Assembly (NCBI GenBank): GCA_050084985.1
Contig: JBITNC010000001.1
Coordinates: 80,662,001-80,726,000 of the forward strand
Direction: 5' to 3'
DNA length: 64,000 bases
DNA from: Nageia nagi
Lineage: Eukaryota > Pinophyta
The notes under the pieces are model-generated. The model was given only the letters and a program-made list of their open reading frames with translations. It searched no databases and had not been told where the DNA came from. Shown piece after piece: positions 1 to 12,420 of this stretch; position 1 is the first letter of the stretch; every line of letters starts with the position of its first letter. The translations under genes and the position numbers were made by a program.

Positions 1-194
1 TGGATGACTACTTCATGTACATTGAAACTAGTTATGGTTAATGATTGTATTTGGCAAAGTAGTGAGTCTCAAATTAGATCTTTCTTACTTCATAAATATA
101 TAAAAAGTTCTCATCTCTGTTGTATCTATTTGGAGGAGAACTCTCTTACTTTCTCTTCTTTTTCTCTTTACTTGCTCTATCCCAATATTGCATT

Positions 195-203
195 AAAGGG
201 GAG
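195..203 (+). promoter_or_regulatory. Polypurine tract
   Basis: AAAGGGGAG lies directly before the TGTTGG start of the LTR. It is preceded by the CAATATTGCATTA block seen before every PPT of this lineage in the window. Family knowledge: this is the plus-strand DNA priming site. Confidence 0.75.
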
Positions 204-707
204 TGTTGGAATGCATAATGCATTATTGTAAAGGTTGTATTAAATCTTCTATGTAAATACACTAATACTTAAGGGTATCATTTGATACGTTAAATATTTA
301 AGTGAATATGATAATGTAACTTGTCCTACACTCCATGTCATGAGCATACCCCTTAGGTAAAAGGATGTGCATTTCATGCTTTTGTACATTGGATAAAAGG
401 TTGATCCAAAGAGGGATTTTGCCTATAAATAGAAGGCTCCTTCTTTGTGATTACACACCAATTGTGTAGTAAAGTTATGCTATAATATAGAAGTGTAGGA
501 GTTTAGATTAGGAGAATTGTAAGAGAGTTGTATTTGTGATTGAAGTAAAGATCTAGTTAGTGGATGTACTCCTAGTTGGAGGAACCACTTTACATCTTGA
601 GTTACTTTGTGAGATTATCTTATTTGTGAAATTGTTGGATGTGAATTAAGAGCTTGCATGTGATCTTGGTAGTTTAGGATTGTTATTTTTATAGTTTAAT
701 TCTCTCA
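204..707 (+). repeat. LTR, copia-like lineage
   Basis: About 504 bp running from TGTTGG to CTCTCA. It has a TATA-like CTATAAATAG at 423-432 and the motif GTGGATGTACTCC..GGAGGAACCA at 558-593, which is shared with five other LTRs here. Two bases after its end, TGGCATGAGAGG (710-721) matches 9 of 12 bases of the initiator-tRNA-Met primer binding site. The LTR may therefore also once have served as a 5' LTR. The right boundary is inferred from that spacing. Confidence 0.7.
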
Positions 708-1580
708 GTTGGCATGAGAGGTTATGGGGCACATGACCAGCCACAAGTGGTAAAGTTGTGAGAGGGGGGAATCATGATGCAAGGTGCAAGCAAAAGATGC
801 AGCACTGGTGGTGCAATAGATCCATGGTGTGGGAGGTTCTTCAGATGGGAGGCACGCATGCAGGATGGAAGGCATGATGGGCTCCAAAAAATAAAAAGAG
901 GTATTCAAGGTGCATACGAGAGCAACAAGGTCCAAGGTGTAAAATATAGTCTCTAATGTGTGTGTTGGGAGGGCGAGCATCAATATATGAATGTATCATG
1001 CAAGAGGAAGGCCAATCTATTGGGATTTGAACACCATAATTTTGAGGCCAATGATCAAGGAAAAAACTCATATGGGATGGAATCCAATAGGCTAGATTAA
1101 TACCAATGATTAAAGAAGGTTTACAAGCACATCTATGCATGGAAGAGTGATTTGATGAGCTGAATTGAAAAAATGATGAGCTAGGCAAACAACAAGATGA
1201 TGCAAAGGGAATGGTGAGTGCACCTTCTAACACATCGATTAGGATGGGAAGCTCTAGATAATGGAGGCCAAAAATTAGCATGGTAGTGGTGAGAAATGAC
1301 ATTGTATTAAATTTAGAAGGAGTGACATGCTAAATAAAGGCAACATGCATTGCATTAGACATCGTAATTTGGAATTCCATGAACCATTGGGAAGTCTAGT
1401 GGAAATCACATCAGGATGGAAGGAAGCCATGATGCCCCTTTAATTTAATGAACCTAGTAGAGAATGGTAATGAACCCAAAGCATAAATGATGGTAGGGAG
1501 GGGGCGATTGGTGTGAAGTCGATCCCCCCTTAGATCTCACATAAAAATTCTAAGAGCAAGGTTAAAGAGTAGAATCTTTT
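708..1580. other. No gene recognised; possible retroelement internal remnant
   Basis: This is purine-rich, slightly less AT-rich sequence between two primer-binding-site-like motifs. The longest open frame (minus strand, 841-1302, 153 codons) shows no domain or motif that I recognise and is rich in Cys, His and Ser, as expected of a chance frame. Confidence 0.4.
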
Positions 1581-1592
1581 GCTCTGATACCA
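1581..1592 (-). promoter_or_regulatory. Orphan primer binding site (initiator tRNA-Met type)
   Basis: GCTCTGATACCA is the exact reverse complement of TGGTATCAGAGC, the copia PBS complementary to the 3' end of initiator tRNA-Met. The same 12 bases form the PBS of the intact element at 25871-25882. One base further right, TGATATGGAA could be the edge of a minus-strand 5' LTR, but no matching second copy lies in the window. Likely a relic; chance cannot be excluded. Confidence 0.45.
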
Positions 1593-1809
1593 ATGATATG
1601 GAATTGAAATTCAAAATACATTCTATTATGAAATAAACCTTTAAACAGGTAAGATCATAATAAATACTATGGTAATGTACACATGGTATTAAGAACACAA
1701 TATTACAAGATAATTGTAAATATTAAATGATATTAAATAAATGCATCTAAGCATTATTTTATCATAAATACCTAATTATGGATTTTATTATTATTATTAT
1801 TCCTCATCA

Positions 1810-2196
1810 ATGCATCAATCTAAATGCATTCAAAATGTAGTTGTCTAGATGCATTTTGAATGCATCCAGATTGATTGCATTTCGAATACATCCAAACTGA
1901 ATGCATTCTAAATGCATCTAGATCAGTTGCATTTCAAATGCATCTAGATCAGTTGCATTTCAAATGCATCTAGATCGACTACATTTAAAATGCATCTGGA
2001 TTGATTACATGCTGAATACAACTAGATCAGTTGCATTTTGAATGCATCTAGACTAGTTTCTTTCATAATGTATCCAAACCAATTGCTTTCAGAATGAATC
2101 CAAATTGGTCCTATTCTGAATGCACCCAGATCAGCTATATTTTGAATGCAACTAGACTGGCTGCATCTTGAATGCAATCGATATGGATGCATTCTG
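1810..2196. repeat. 26-bp tandem repeat, about 15 units
   Basis: Units begin ATGCATC(T/C)AGATC and end GCATTTCAA or a variant. Two adjacent units at about 1910-1961 are identical; the rest differ by several bases. Each unit contains the palindrome ATGCAT. No coding potential is seen. Confidence 0.9.
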
Positions 2197-3316
2197 ATTG
2201 TACTTTGTACATTTGCATGTGACATGTCTCTTCCATGTGTGAAATATCTTATCATCTATCAGATTATGGCATTTTATCAGTTTGAATGATAAGTCTTAGC
2301 TAAAACCTTGCTATAAAAGATTGACTTATCATTCATTTTAGTATAATCTCTCATTCATTTTTAGGTAGTGCTTACTAAAGAATGATCCCTAGGAAGAGTA
2401 GTTGCATCTTTTCAATCTATTCGAGGTTTAAATTTCAAATAATGATAAAGATTATTTTGAAACACTATCCAGAATAGGAAGAAATTATCCATAGATAAAA
2501 TTTATGAAAATTTCTTACAATTTCAATTAGATATAGTCAACTACAAGCTGGTAATAATTTTATGATTTTATTTTGAATCAATCTTTTTTATCATTTTAAA
2601 TATTATGTATATAATTCTTTTTACTTAATTAATTTATAGGATAGTATGGTCAACTTTTATTTCGAAACTATATTCTTGAACATTTCCCAGTGTTGGTTCG
2701 TTCTTGACTTCCATGTAGGTATGGAGGATGTCTTCCCCTATGCCTTATGGTTACAACAACCTAGAGGATATATCCCCCATTGTGGAAATAACTATAATGA
2801 AAATTCATTATAGTTGCAAGGAATTCCAATTCCATTCAAACTAGAGGTTGAAGATCATATTCTCTAAGTGAAGGAGATGCTATGGTTTTCAATCATATTT
2901 GTAATATTAGAGCCTGCTAAGCTTGATATTTGATCAAATTGTTATATTTTCACTTTTCCCTTGCACCTAAATTTCAATAGGTTTGAGCGCTATCAGTAGA
3001 CATTATCTATGATGGAAAGACTACTTTGTACTCAAATTTTAGTCATTCAATGTGTGTGTGTGTGTGTGTAAAGTTTTATATAATAAATACTTTATACTTT
3101 CAATAATTTACTATGATTTTTAAAACTATAATTTTTTGGCCAACTTTTTACATCTGTTTTCCAAAATTGTTCAAAAATTGCCTAACAATTTACATTATTT
3201 CTGAAAATTTGCCTTCAATTCAAAATAGGTTTCATCTACATTCGCCTAGTATTTATAGGTTTATTTTAGATGAGGGATCTTAAAATTTTCCTTGAACCAG
3301 AGAATAACTATTAGTA
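2197..3316. other. No gene seen; contains a (TG)n microsatellite
   Basis: AT-rich non-coding sequence. A TG dinucleotide run of about 10 units lies at 3051-3069. No transposon domain was recognised in any frame. Confidence 0.6.
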
Positions 3317-3846
3317 TGAAAATAGATTGAATATAATATTAGTAATCGATCGACTAAACTAAGCTATATGTATCGATTTGACGATCGAACTACAGCAATT
3401 TGAAGAACGAGTTAACTAATGAAGGATAAAAGAAGCAACATGTGGATAACTAATAGACACACCTCCTTTCGAAGAGGTACGAAGAAGATATAAGAGAACT
3501 TGAAGAACCATGGAAGAGGATATATCACATCTTATCACACTCATCTTGAATGTATTCAATACACCATCCTTAGAATTGTAGTAGAATATCATCTAGCATT
3601 GGTTGAATGACATCATGGCATGAATTGTAACAGAAGAGGAAGATACTTATGTCTATGGATGTATTAATAATATAAATGATATTTATTAGAGAGTAATTTA
3701 TAGATTACTTTATAAGAATTTCCTTTATTAATTCCAAGTCATTGTATAAATTATTATATTTATGTTTATTTTTTCCCTTTATTTTCCTTATGATTCGGTA
3801 GATCTTCTTCTATTCGTAGCATACTCAATCGATCCAAACTCGATCA
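3317..3846. repeat. Left direct repeat (LTR-like)
   Basis: Begins TGAAAATAGATTGAATATAA and ends near CTCGATCA. It aligns along its whole length with 5430-5992, sharing blocks such as CGACTAAACTAAGCTATATG and GAGGATATATCACAT. Divergence by eye is well over 10 percent. Confidence 0.75.
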
Positions 3847-5429
3847 ACAATATCCTAACCAACTTGATTGCAATAAACTTCTATGGATGGAAGAATCGAA
3901 CCTTTAAAAATTTCGACTAAGTAATCAGTCAAAAGTTGTACAATATGTAATGTCTCTCGAGTATCGTTAAAAAAATTGTACAATAGATAGTCTGAATAAA
4001 TTTTGTTGCTGGACAAAAATAAAAATAGATTTTCTGAATAGGAAAATTGAATGCCTATCAAAAAGCAGTTGAAGATTAGATTTATCAGTGAATGTTGTGA
4101 TTAAAAGTACCTAAGCAACATATGTTACGAAATGCTAAAGAAGATACGAAACGCTGCGAACTATTTGAAAAAACACATCGATATACACAAAATATTTTTT
4201 TGAAATATGATCTCAATAATATAATGATCACTAGATACGCAGTAAATAGATTTTTCGGGTTATTACAAATGAAATTAGTAGGAGTAGAATCTATCTCTAC
4301 AAACTATACAACTTCTACCAGCAACGAGAGCTCGTGATGCAGTTGGTTGGCAAAGGAATCCTTCATCGTGGTGACCATGGAGATTATACGGTATATTATG
4401 GGAACGATATAAAAAGAGCAATAACATTATGTAATTAGATGGAAGTTGTCAAAAGGTAACATGTTTTTCTTGTTGGAGAAAGATCACACCCATAAACATA
4501 GGAAATTTGCAAAATATTGCAAAAATAATGAGAGCGACATAAAGAAAATAATATTACATATGTTGTATGATGTAGAGGTTGATAATGTAGAATTATTTAA
4601 CTACCAGCATAGCTAAAAGTTGATAATCATATTTAGGATGTTAAAGACTCATTATCAAAATTACTTGAGTAGTTCACCAAAATTCTACGGCTAACATACA
4701 TGGGGATAATTTTGTCTTGTAAAAATTTGCATCGAAACAGGTTGAATTTAAGAATGATGTGATTGATGAATGAATGAAGGAGTACCGATACGATGAAGAA
4801 ACCAGAGAGTAGCGTGTACATATATGTATAAAAAATGAAATATGCCTAGCACATTTTTACCACCACATCATACAAAGTTGCATGAGAATGAGATTTATAT
4901 CAAAAAAAGAGATTGTTATTATGTTTAGGTTGAATACGAAGATGTTATGGTTGTTAAAACGCGAGCAACAATCAGGATGGAAGGAATTTGTCGAGGATGA
5001 TAGTATTCTCTCAATCAGCAGCAGAATTGTTAAAACCTATGAATTATCGAATTAGCAAAATTGGTAAAATTTATGAAGTATCGATTTATGTAGAATTGAA
5101 AAAAATCTGATGAATTAATGTTGCTTTCATCTCATATCACAAGAATCCATATGATGACCATATGGTGAATGGAATATTGACAAAGATGTGACTCATAAAT
5201 ATTTTATAGATAGAGATGAAAATAAGATAGTCAGTAAATTATGTTGAAGCTCGAGAATCATCAAGTTTGGGGACATTGTTAAGGGAAAATTAAAGATCCA
5301 CAAAGAGAATTAGTGAACAATATTAATAAAATTGTTAAAAAGCAACCATGAAATTATACATGTATGTTAGCGAACTCTCAAAGACATTAAAGAATTAAAT
5401 AATCACTATGAAGATAATGAATGTAAGTA

Positions 5430-5992
5430 TGGAAATCGATCAAATATAATATTAGTAATTGATCGACTAAACTAAGCTATATGTATCGGTTTGACGAATG
5501 AACCGTATCGATTTGGTGACCAAAACATAGCAATTTGAAGAACAAGTTAAGTTAACTAATGAAGGATAAAATAAGCAACACATGGATAACTAATCAACAT
5601 ACTCTCTTTCAAAGAGGTACAAAGAAGATATACGAGAAGACTTGAATAACCATAGAAGAGGATATATCACATTTTATCACACTCATCATGAATGTATTCA
5701 ATACACCACCCTTAGGATTGTAGTAAAATATCATCTAGCATTGGCTAAATGATATCATGGTATGGATTGTAACAGAAGAGAAAGATACTTATGTCATTAG
5801 ACGTATTAATAATATATATGATATTGATTGGAGAGTAATTTTTTTGCATTTACCTTTTTATAATAAAATCCCTTTATATTCAAGGCATTGTATAAATTAT
5901 TACATTTATCTATATTTTTTCCTTTTGTTTTCCTTAAGGTTCGATAAATCTTCTTCTATTGAGAGCATACCCAATCAATCGAGTTCCTTTCA
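5430..5992. repeat. Right direct repeat (LTR-like)
   Basis: Begins TGGAAATCGATCAAATATAA and ends near TTCCTTTCA. It is about 30 bp longer than the left copy, mostly because of an insertion near 5495-5530. Confidence 0.75.
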
Positions 5993-6785
5993 CTGTAAAA
6001 AAACTGCTAAAAATAGCACTATGTAAAGGAGAAAAAGAATCATAACCACCCATCAAGTTAAGTTAGAAACCATCTTACCTTTTTTAATATTGCTAGACTA
6101 ACTATCTATATTTATTTCTATTGATAATAAAAAATTAATCACAATTATCTTGTTGCCATCCAGAATGCATATTCACCATTCCTTTCATAGACCACACAAG
6201 AGAGGTAACCAATATAAGGTTATCTATATTTGAAAAATTGGCATTACCATCCTTGGTTAAAGTGTTCCTTTCAAGAGTTACAAATAGTATTTTCCCCTTC
6301 ACCATCGATCTATTAATCCATTGTATCCCCATCCTTATCATGAAAGTCCTCCATAAGGATCCCTTGAGAACCACTAGGAGTGTCTTAAGGGGTCTAGATC
6401 GACCTTTCTTTCGATTGATAATCATTTAAATTTGAGTTTACATTTTCATCTAGGGTCTTCAATTCCTCCTTCTAATTGCTCTCAATAATAGCCTTAGGAA
6501 TGTTTCTTCATGCTCTTTTGTCCCATCAAAAAGAGATGGAGTTTACAACCAAGATCCAAGATATAATTGATGATCGACAAGTTGAGCCAAATATATAATT
6601 ATGTAAGATGAAATAATATCTCATGTGATAATAAGATCTCAATCTCAATAGGCAATATTGAGAAATACCTAATAATTTAGGTACCTGTTATATCTTGATT
6701 TTTTTCCATGTAATCATACTTACCTTTAAATATTAAGAGAACCTCCACATATGATCAAATTTGTAATAATTTCCTTTGAAATGAT
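5993..6785. other. No gene seen
   Basis: Overlapping open frames on both strands at 6135-6429 (up to 96 codons) have no recognisable motif. The sequence could be the upstream part of the LINE relic that follows, but I found no reverse transcriptase core motif here. Confidence 0.5.
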
Positions 6786-7870
6786 ATTGAGGAAAAGAAA
6801 AGAATGGACTTAGTTAGTTGTACAAAAGTATGCAAGCCTAAGAATGAAGGAGGCCTAGGAATTTGTAGCCTTAGACAGTTCAATATTGCACTAAGAGGAA
6901 AATTGACTTGAAAACTTAACTCTGGAGAAGAAAGGAAATGGATGCAAATTTATCAAAAAATGTACCTTAAGGAGGATTCCAACTTCATTTAGGTGGAACC
7001 AGTTATGAATGGATCGATATTGTAGAAAGGCATAACCAAGTTCAAGCAACTACTAAAAGATTCCATGATTTGGAACATTGATAATGGTAAAGAGGTTCAG
7101 TTATGGGAGGATGAATGGCTAGGGTACAAGCCACTCATTCAATATCCTAACCTAGGTGAGTTTGCCAGATGCGGTAGAAACAATATTGGATGGAAAGATA
7201 AATGCTATACGGAAGTTAACAATGAAAAAAAGGTATGGAAGCCCTTGTAGCAACTCAATTAAGCTTTGTCCCTGATAGTTGATTTGGTAAATAATATGCT
7301 TGCATTATCTCTCCCCTTCTTGGGAGGAGTATCTCGGTATCCCTTGATGGAAACCTGAACAAGGTGGTATGTACTTAGAAAAATCATGTTACACTACCCT
7401 TTTGGGTGATGGAGATCCCTCATTACTTATCAATGAAGTTTGGATTAAAGGTTTCAATCCAAAGGTAAGCCATTTCCTTTGGTTGGTTTTTAAGAAAAGG
7501 ATTTTAACAATTGATAACCTTAGAAAGATAGGCCAATTTTTAGTACATAGATATTTTCTTTGCTATAGAAATGAGGAGATCATAGACCACCTTGCCAATT
7601 CTAACTATTTACATAAGAAGTATGGCAAGGTGTTCTTGGGGAAAAAAGGTTTGAGTTTGGCATTGATATTACAGAATCAACAACTGAATGGCCTCCTACT
7701 GAGATCAACAAGGAGCAAAACCATAGATGGAATTTGTTTATCCACATCTTCTATAGGAGGTGTGGAAGGAACAAAATGAGGATATTCTAAGGAAAAAAGA
7801 TGACACCCAATATATTAAGCTTGAAAATTCAATACATGGTATCTAGGAATTGGAAATTGACTTGCAATGA
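6786..7870 (+). pseudogene. LINE (non-LTR) reverse transcriptase C-terminal relic with zf-RVT region
   Basis: Translation on the plus strand gives the typical block after a plant LINE reverse transcriptase. First comes KPKNEGGLGICSLRQFNIAL (6834-6893), the region after the RT palm. Then WNIDNGKEVQLWEDEWLG (7071-7124) and, after a frame change, KVSHFLWLVFKKRILTIDNL (7462-7521), the zf-RVT domain. The zinc-binding pattern that follows is damaged: FLCYRNEEIIDHL keeps one Cys and the His, but the flanking Cys positions are Tyr and Ser/Asn. At least two frames and several stops are involved, so nothing is translatable. The endonuclease and RT catalytic core are absent. Family assignment is from remembered consensus, not a search. 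Confidence 0.75.
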
Positions 7871-8763
7871 TGAAGCATCTAATTTAGACTTTGGTAAGGA
7901 GGGTGGGGAGAATGATGATTCTCATGTGTCATGCAATTGATAGACAGCTAGATAGGAGGATTATGTGGGAAGAAAGCATATGTATGGCCTTTATAGTAAT
8001 ACCACATATTGATCACTTGGGAACCATTGATAGGTGGAACAAATGGATGGCTTGGATTGGATCCTTAAGGTGATAACTTGTTGGTGACAATATAATAAAT
8101 GATACCCATAGACACTCATCTACACATTGCATGCAAATAGGATAATAGGCCAAAAATCTCTTAAGCTAGCCATTGAAGAAGAATTCAGATCAAACCCTGT
8201 AGTATGGGAGATTCTATGCAATAGGGAAATTGAAGAATTTATTGATTCTTTTGATATCCACAACCAAAGCTAGTCTAAGCAAGTCATATATTCATGGGAT
8301 GAAGGAAGGGTGGTAGTAGATGGATGTCATTTTTCCATTAATATTGAGCTTATTGAGGTTGCTACAGGTATGCCTAACATTAGATGTAAGCATTATATGA
8401 AAATGCATCCTTTAGTAAAGGATATTCAAGTTTTTTTTGGCCAAGGTGTGTCACTACCAGAGAAGCGATGATCAACATATATGGTGGAGTCAATCCCATA
8501 CCCCTAAGATGAAGTAATTAAGGTATTTGTTAAGCTCTTCATAATGGAAGGTCGGTATTCATATTTCTATGGTTATCACTTCATATTGCTAAGTCACTTT
8601 AAGGGTATCTTTCATGTCAAATTGCCTTATTTTCTATATCACTTTTTGAGTATTTATATTTGAATAAATAGGGGATGATCCTAATACATTAAGGTTATAT
8701 CAAGATTCTTATATATTTTGAGCTTTTTAAGGCTAAAAGAGTAAGTTACTATTCCAACATTCA
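7871..8763. other. No clear gene; short coding-like block at 8290-8460
   Basis: One plus-strand frame reads about 55 codons without a stop, including VVVDGCHFSINIELIEVATG and GMPNIRCKHYMKMHPLVKD. This style recalls retroelement or plant mobile-domain proteins, but I cannot name a family. The rest shows nothing. Confidence 0.3.
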
Positions 8764-9084
8764 TTGAACCCTCTTCAAGCAAGACCAAGATCTCCTCTAA
8801 TGGTATGTTACCCCAATGGCTTCCCTTTGAGGTTTTCCCCTCTAGTTAACCCAATTATCTCACCTTTGGCTTCTCCTTTAGTGATTATGGTTTTTTCAAA
8901 CCTAGAAAACTCCTTGTCGAATAAAGAGATGGAAGTGAATTCCAAAAAAGGGAGTAAATTTTGTATAGAGTTAGATGAGAAGGAGCATCAAGAATCTATG
9001 AAAGTGCCTATGACCTCTCTAGATGAGCCACCTACGACTCCTCCCCAGGAGTATAGGATGGGTTTATTCTTTGGAACAATCTAG
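8764..9084 (+). other. Unrecognised 106-codon open frame
   Basis: Open from 8764 to 9084 on the plus strand. The product is Pro/Ser-rich at the N terminus and acidic in the middle, with no domain I recognise. It could be part of a retroelement gag-type region or chance. No promoter or neighbouring gene supports it. Confidence 0.15.
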
Positions 9085-9943
9085 GGCTTTTTGTTTGAAT
9101 AGCCTTAGATCTTATCATCTTCAAAAAAAGGTAAAATCTCCCATAGCTTTTAAACTCTAGAGATACAAAGTCCAACCTTAGATGACAAACCTAAAGCCAA
9201 GGAATGCCCTAGAAAGATTCAAACTTTAATTCCTATGATGAAGTTCAAGAAATAGTTTGTGAAGCATTGCCACTTTGCATAATAGGGAAGAATTGGACAT
9301 TGAAACTACTATAAAGATATCGAGATGGTTAGGTGATCTTTGAAAGCCACCCTATTTGATTGGTATGCTCGATAGAGATTTGGGGGAAAAGATGGATGGT
9401 TTCTTTGGCCTCCACTTAAATGCACATGCATACAACCATTCTAGTTCAAAGGAAAAGTAGACTGTCAAATGCTATAATGGACCTTATATGGGAATGCTTT
9501 AACAAGAAGAATTCTAATTTTGAGATGGATTGGGGCTACTTGTTACAACCAATCAAAGGATGGTATGAGCAAAAGTAGGATATTCTTAGTTAAGATAGAT
9601 CTCCATAGCTCTACATATTAGAATACGGTGACACTAAGATGTTTTGTCCATATTTTAATTAATACTATTGTTGAAAATCTAAAACTTTTGTAAATACAAT
9701 TTTTGAGGCCCTATTTTATGAAAATCTGCTTTTAATTTTTACCCTTATAAAAAAAAAGGAGAACCTCTATATAGAAGCTAGTGCTAACGTTGGAGCACCT
9801 TACATAAATAAAGATGAAATTACATGAGAAGTGTCTTAAGTGGGTGAATATAACACATATGACATAATATGATATTAATATAATGAAACACTTAGTAAGG
9901 ACACCTAGGATGGACAAAAAATTAAGTGTCAACATAGCCATAA
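9085..9943. other. No gene seen
   Basis: AT-rich sequence with many stops in all frames. It leads directly into the satellite array. Confidence 0.5.
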
Positions 9944-12420
9944 ATTAACATTTTTAACCTTAAGTAAAATAATCTTAATTGAACATTTTTAACTGTAAGT
10001 AAAAAAATTAATCCTAACTGAAAAATTTTAATCCTAACTGAACATTTTTATCCCTAAGTGAATATTTTTAACACTAATTTAACATTTTTAACTTTACATC
10101 AATGTTTTTAACTCTAAGTTAACATTTTTAACCCTAAGTTAATGTTTTTAACCCTAAGTTAATATTTTTGACCTTAAATCAATATTTTAATCATAAGTTA
10201 ATATTTTTAACCCTAATTCAATATTTTTAACCCTAAGTCAACATTTTTAACTCTAAGTCAAAAAGTTTAACCCTAAGTCAACATTTTTAACCTTAAGTCA
10301 AAAAATTTAACCTTAAGTCAACATTTTAAACCCTAAGTAAACATTTTTAACCTTAAGTCAACACTTTTAACCTTAAGTTAATATTTTTTATTTAAAGTCA
10401 ACATTTATATTCATAACTGAATATTTTAACCCTAAGTCAACATTTTCAACACTAAGTCAAAAGTTTTAATATGTCAACATTTTTAACCCTACCTAAAAAG
10501 TTTTAACCCTAAGTCAACAGTTTTAACCCTAAGTTGACATTTTTAACTCTAAGTTAAATTTTTTTACTTAATTGGTAGAACAATTTAATATTTTTAATCC
10601 TAAGTCAAAAAAATTTACTCTAAGCCAACATTTTTAACCCTAAGTTAAATTTTTTTACTTTAAGTCAACATTTAATCTTAAGTTATCATTTTTAACCCTA
10701 AATCAATATTTTTAACCCTAAATCAACATTTTTAACCTTAATCCAACATTTTTAACATTAATTCACATTTTTAACTTTAAATAATATTTTCAACCCAAAG
10801 TCAACTTTTTTAACACTAAGTAAAAATATTTAACCCCAAGTAAAAATATTTAACTCTAAGTTAATACGTTTAACTATAAGTTGACCTTTTTAGCCCTAAG
10901 TTAAAAATTTTAACTATAAGTAAATTGTTTTAACCATGAGTCAACATTTTAAACCTTAATTCAATGTTTTACACCCTAATTCATTATGTTTCAACCTAAT
11001 TCAATATTTTTAACCCTACATCAACATTTTTAACCCTTAATCAATATTATTAAGCCTAAGTCAAAAAATTTAATTATAAGTAAAAACTTTTAACCATAAG
11101 TCAACATTTTTAATCTTAATTCAATATTTTTAAACCTAGGTCAACATTTTTAACCCTAGGTCAACATTTTTAATCTTAAGTTAAAATTTTAATCTTAAGT
11201 TAACATTTTTAACCTTAAGTTAATATTCTTAACCCTAAGTCAACATTTTTAACCTTAAGTAAATATTTTTAACCCTAATTAAATATTTATAATTATAAGT
11301 CAATATTTTTAACTCTAAGTAAAAATATTTAACCTTAAGTCAACATTTTTAACCTCGGTTAACATTTTTAACCCTAAATCAACATTTTTAATCTTAAATC
11401 AATATTTTTAACCCTAAATCAACATTTTTAACCTTAAGTTGATATTTTTAACCCTTAGTCAACATTTTTAACCATAAGTCAAAATGTTTAACTCTAAGTC
11501 AACATTTTTAACCCTTAGTTAAAAGTTTTAACCTTGAGCAAACATTTTTAACCCTAAGTCAACATTTTTAACCTTAACTAAATATTTTTATCCCTAAGCA
11601 ACATTTTCAACCTTAACTAGTTAACATTTTTAACCCTAAATCAATATTTTTAACCTTAAATCAACATTTTTAACCCTAAGTGAATATTTTTAACTTAAAG
11701 TAAAAAAATTAACCCTAAATCAACATTTTTAATCCTAAGTTGAAATGTTTAACTCTAAGTTAAAATTTTTACTTAACCATTAGAAAAATTTAATATTTTT
11801 TACCCTAAGTTAACATTTTTAACCCTAAGTTAAATATTTTAGCCTAAGTTAACATTTTTAACTCTTAGTTATCATTTTTAATCTTAAGTTAACATTTTTA
11901 ACCTTAAGTAAATATTTTTAACCCTAAGTCAACATTTTTAACCTTAAGTAAATATTTTTAATACTAAGTCAACATTTTTAATGCTAAATAAAAAAATTTA
12001 ACCTTAAGTAAAAAAACATTAACCTAAAGTTAATATTTTTAATCCTAAGTTGACATTTTTAACTCTAAGTTAAAAATTTTAACACTAAATAAAAATATTT
12101 AATCTTAAATCAATAGTTTTGACCTTTAATCAATATTGTTAACCTAAGCAAATATTTTAATCTTAACTCAATATTTTTTTATCCTAAGTTAACATTTTTA
12201 ACCTTAAATCAACCTTTTAACCCTAAATCAACCTTTCAACCCTAAATCAATATTTTTAACCTTAAGTGAACATATTTAAATCTAAGTTAATATTTTTATC
12301 CTTAAGTTAACATTTGTTTATCTTTTGTCAAACTTTTTAACCCTAAGACAACATTTTTAACCATAATTCAATATTTTTAATCTTAAGTCAATATTTTAAA
12401 TCCTATGTTAACATTTTTAA
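9944..12420. repeat. Satellite: 20-bp tandem repeat with telomere-like core, about 120 units
   Basis: Nearly 2.5 kb of the degenerate unit aacatttttaaccctaagtc. The commonest variants change CCC to CTT or swap GTCAACA for GTTAACA. Each unit carries TAACCCTAA, which overlaps the plant telomere repeat CCCTAAA over eight bases. Spacing of the T tract is about 20 bp, with occasional single-base slips and a disrupted stretch near 10560-10580. Every frame is closed. The edges are soft. Confidence 0.95.

Larger units (their letters stand above)
1..707 (+). mobile_element. 3' end of a copia-like LTR retrotransposon (partial)
   Basis: The window opens inside an LTR element read on the plus strand. 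Positions 1-194 match, with divergence, the non-coding stretch upstream of the 3' LTR of the minus-strand elements near 52905-53110 and 57300-57500: the same TGGTTAATGATTGTATT block, then TGAGTCTCAAA, then GGAGGAGAACTCTCTTAC. A polypurine tract and an LTR follow. The body lies outside the window. There is no coding sequence; the 75-codon open frame at 4-231 is just this non-coding 3' region. Confidence 0.8.
3317..5992. mobile_element. Possible short LTR element bounded by direct repeats
   Basis: Two long direct repeats (3317-3846 and 5430-5992) enclose about 1.6 kb without a recognisable gene. Length and layout fit a non-autonomous LTR element. I could not identify a PBS or PPT, and the flanking pentamers (TAGTA, CTGTA) do not match. 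An ordinary segmental duplication is the alternative. A 71-codon open frame at 4122-4337 inside it resembles nothing I know. Confidence 0.5.

Noticed and set aside
841-1302. 153-codon minus-strand open frame
   Set aside because: No recognisable domain, Cys/His/Ser-rich composition, no promoter or homologous neighbour; probably chance in slightly GC-richer DNA.
5991-6018. CACTGTAAAAAAACTGC as a possible CACTA transposon terminus
   Set aside because: No matching inverted end was found downstream, and the position coincides with the edge of the direct repeat at 5430-5992.
6135-6429. Overlapping open frames on both strands (96 and 63 codons)
   Set aside because: Neither shows a domain; likely chance.
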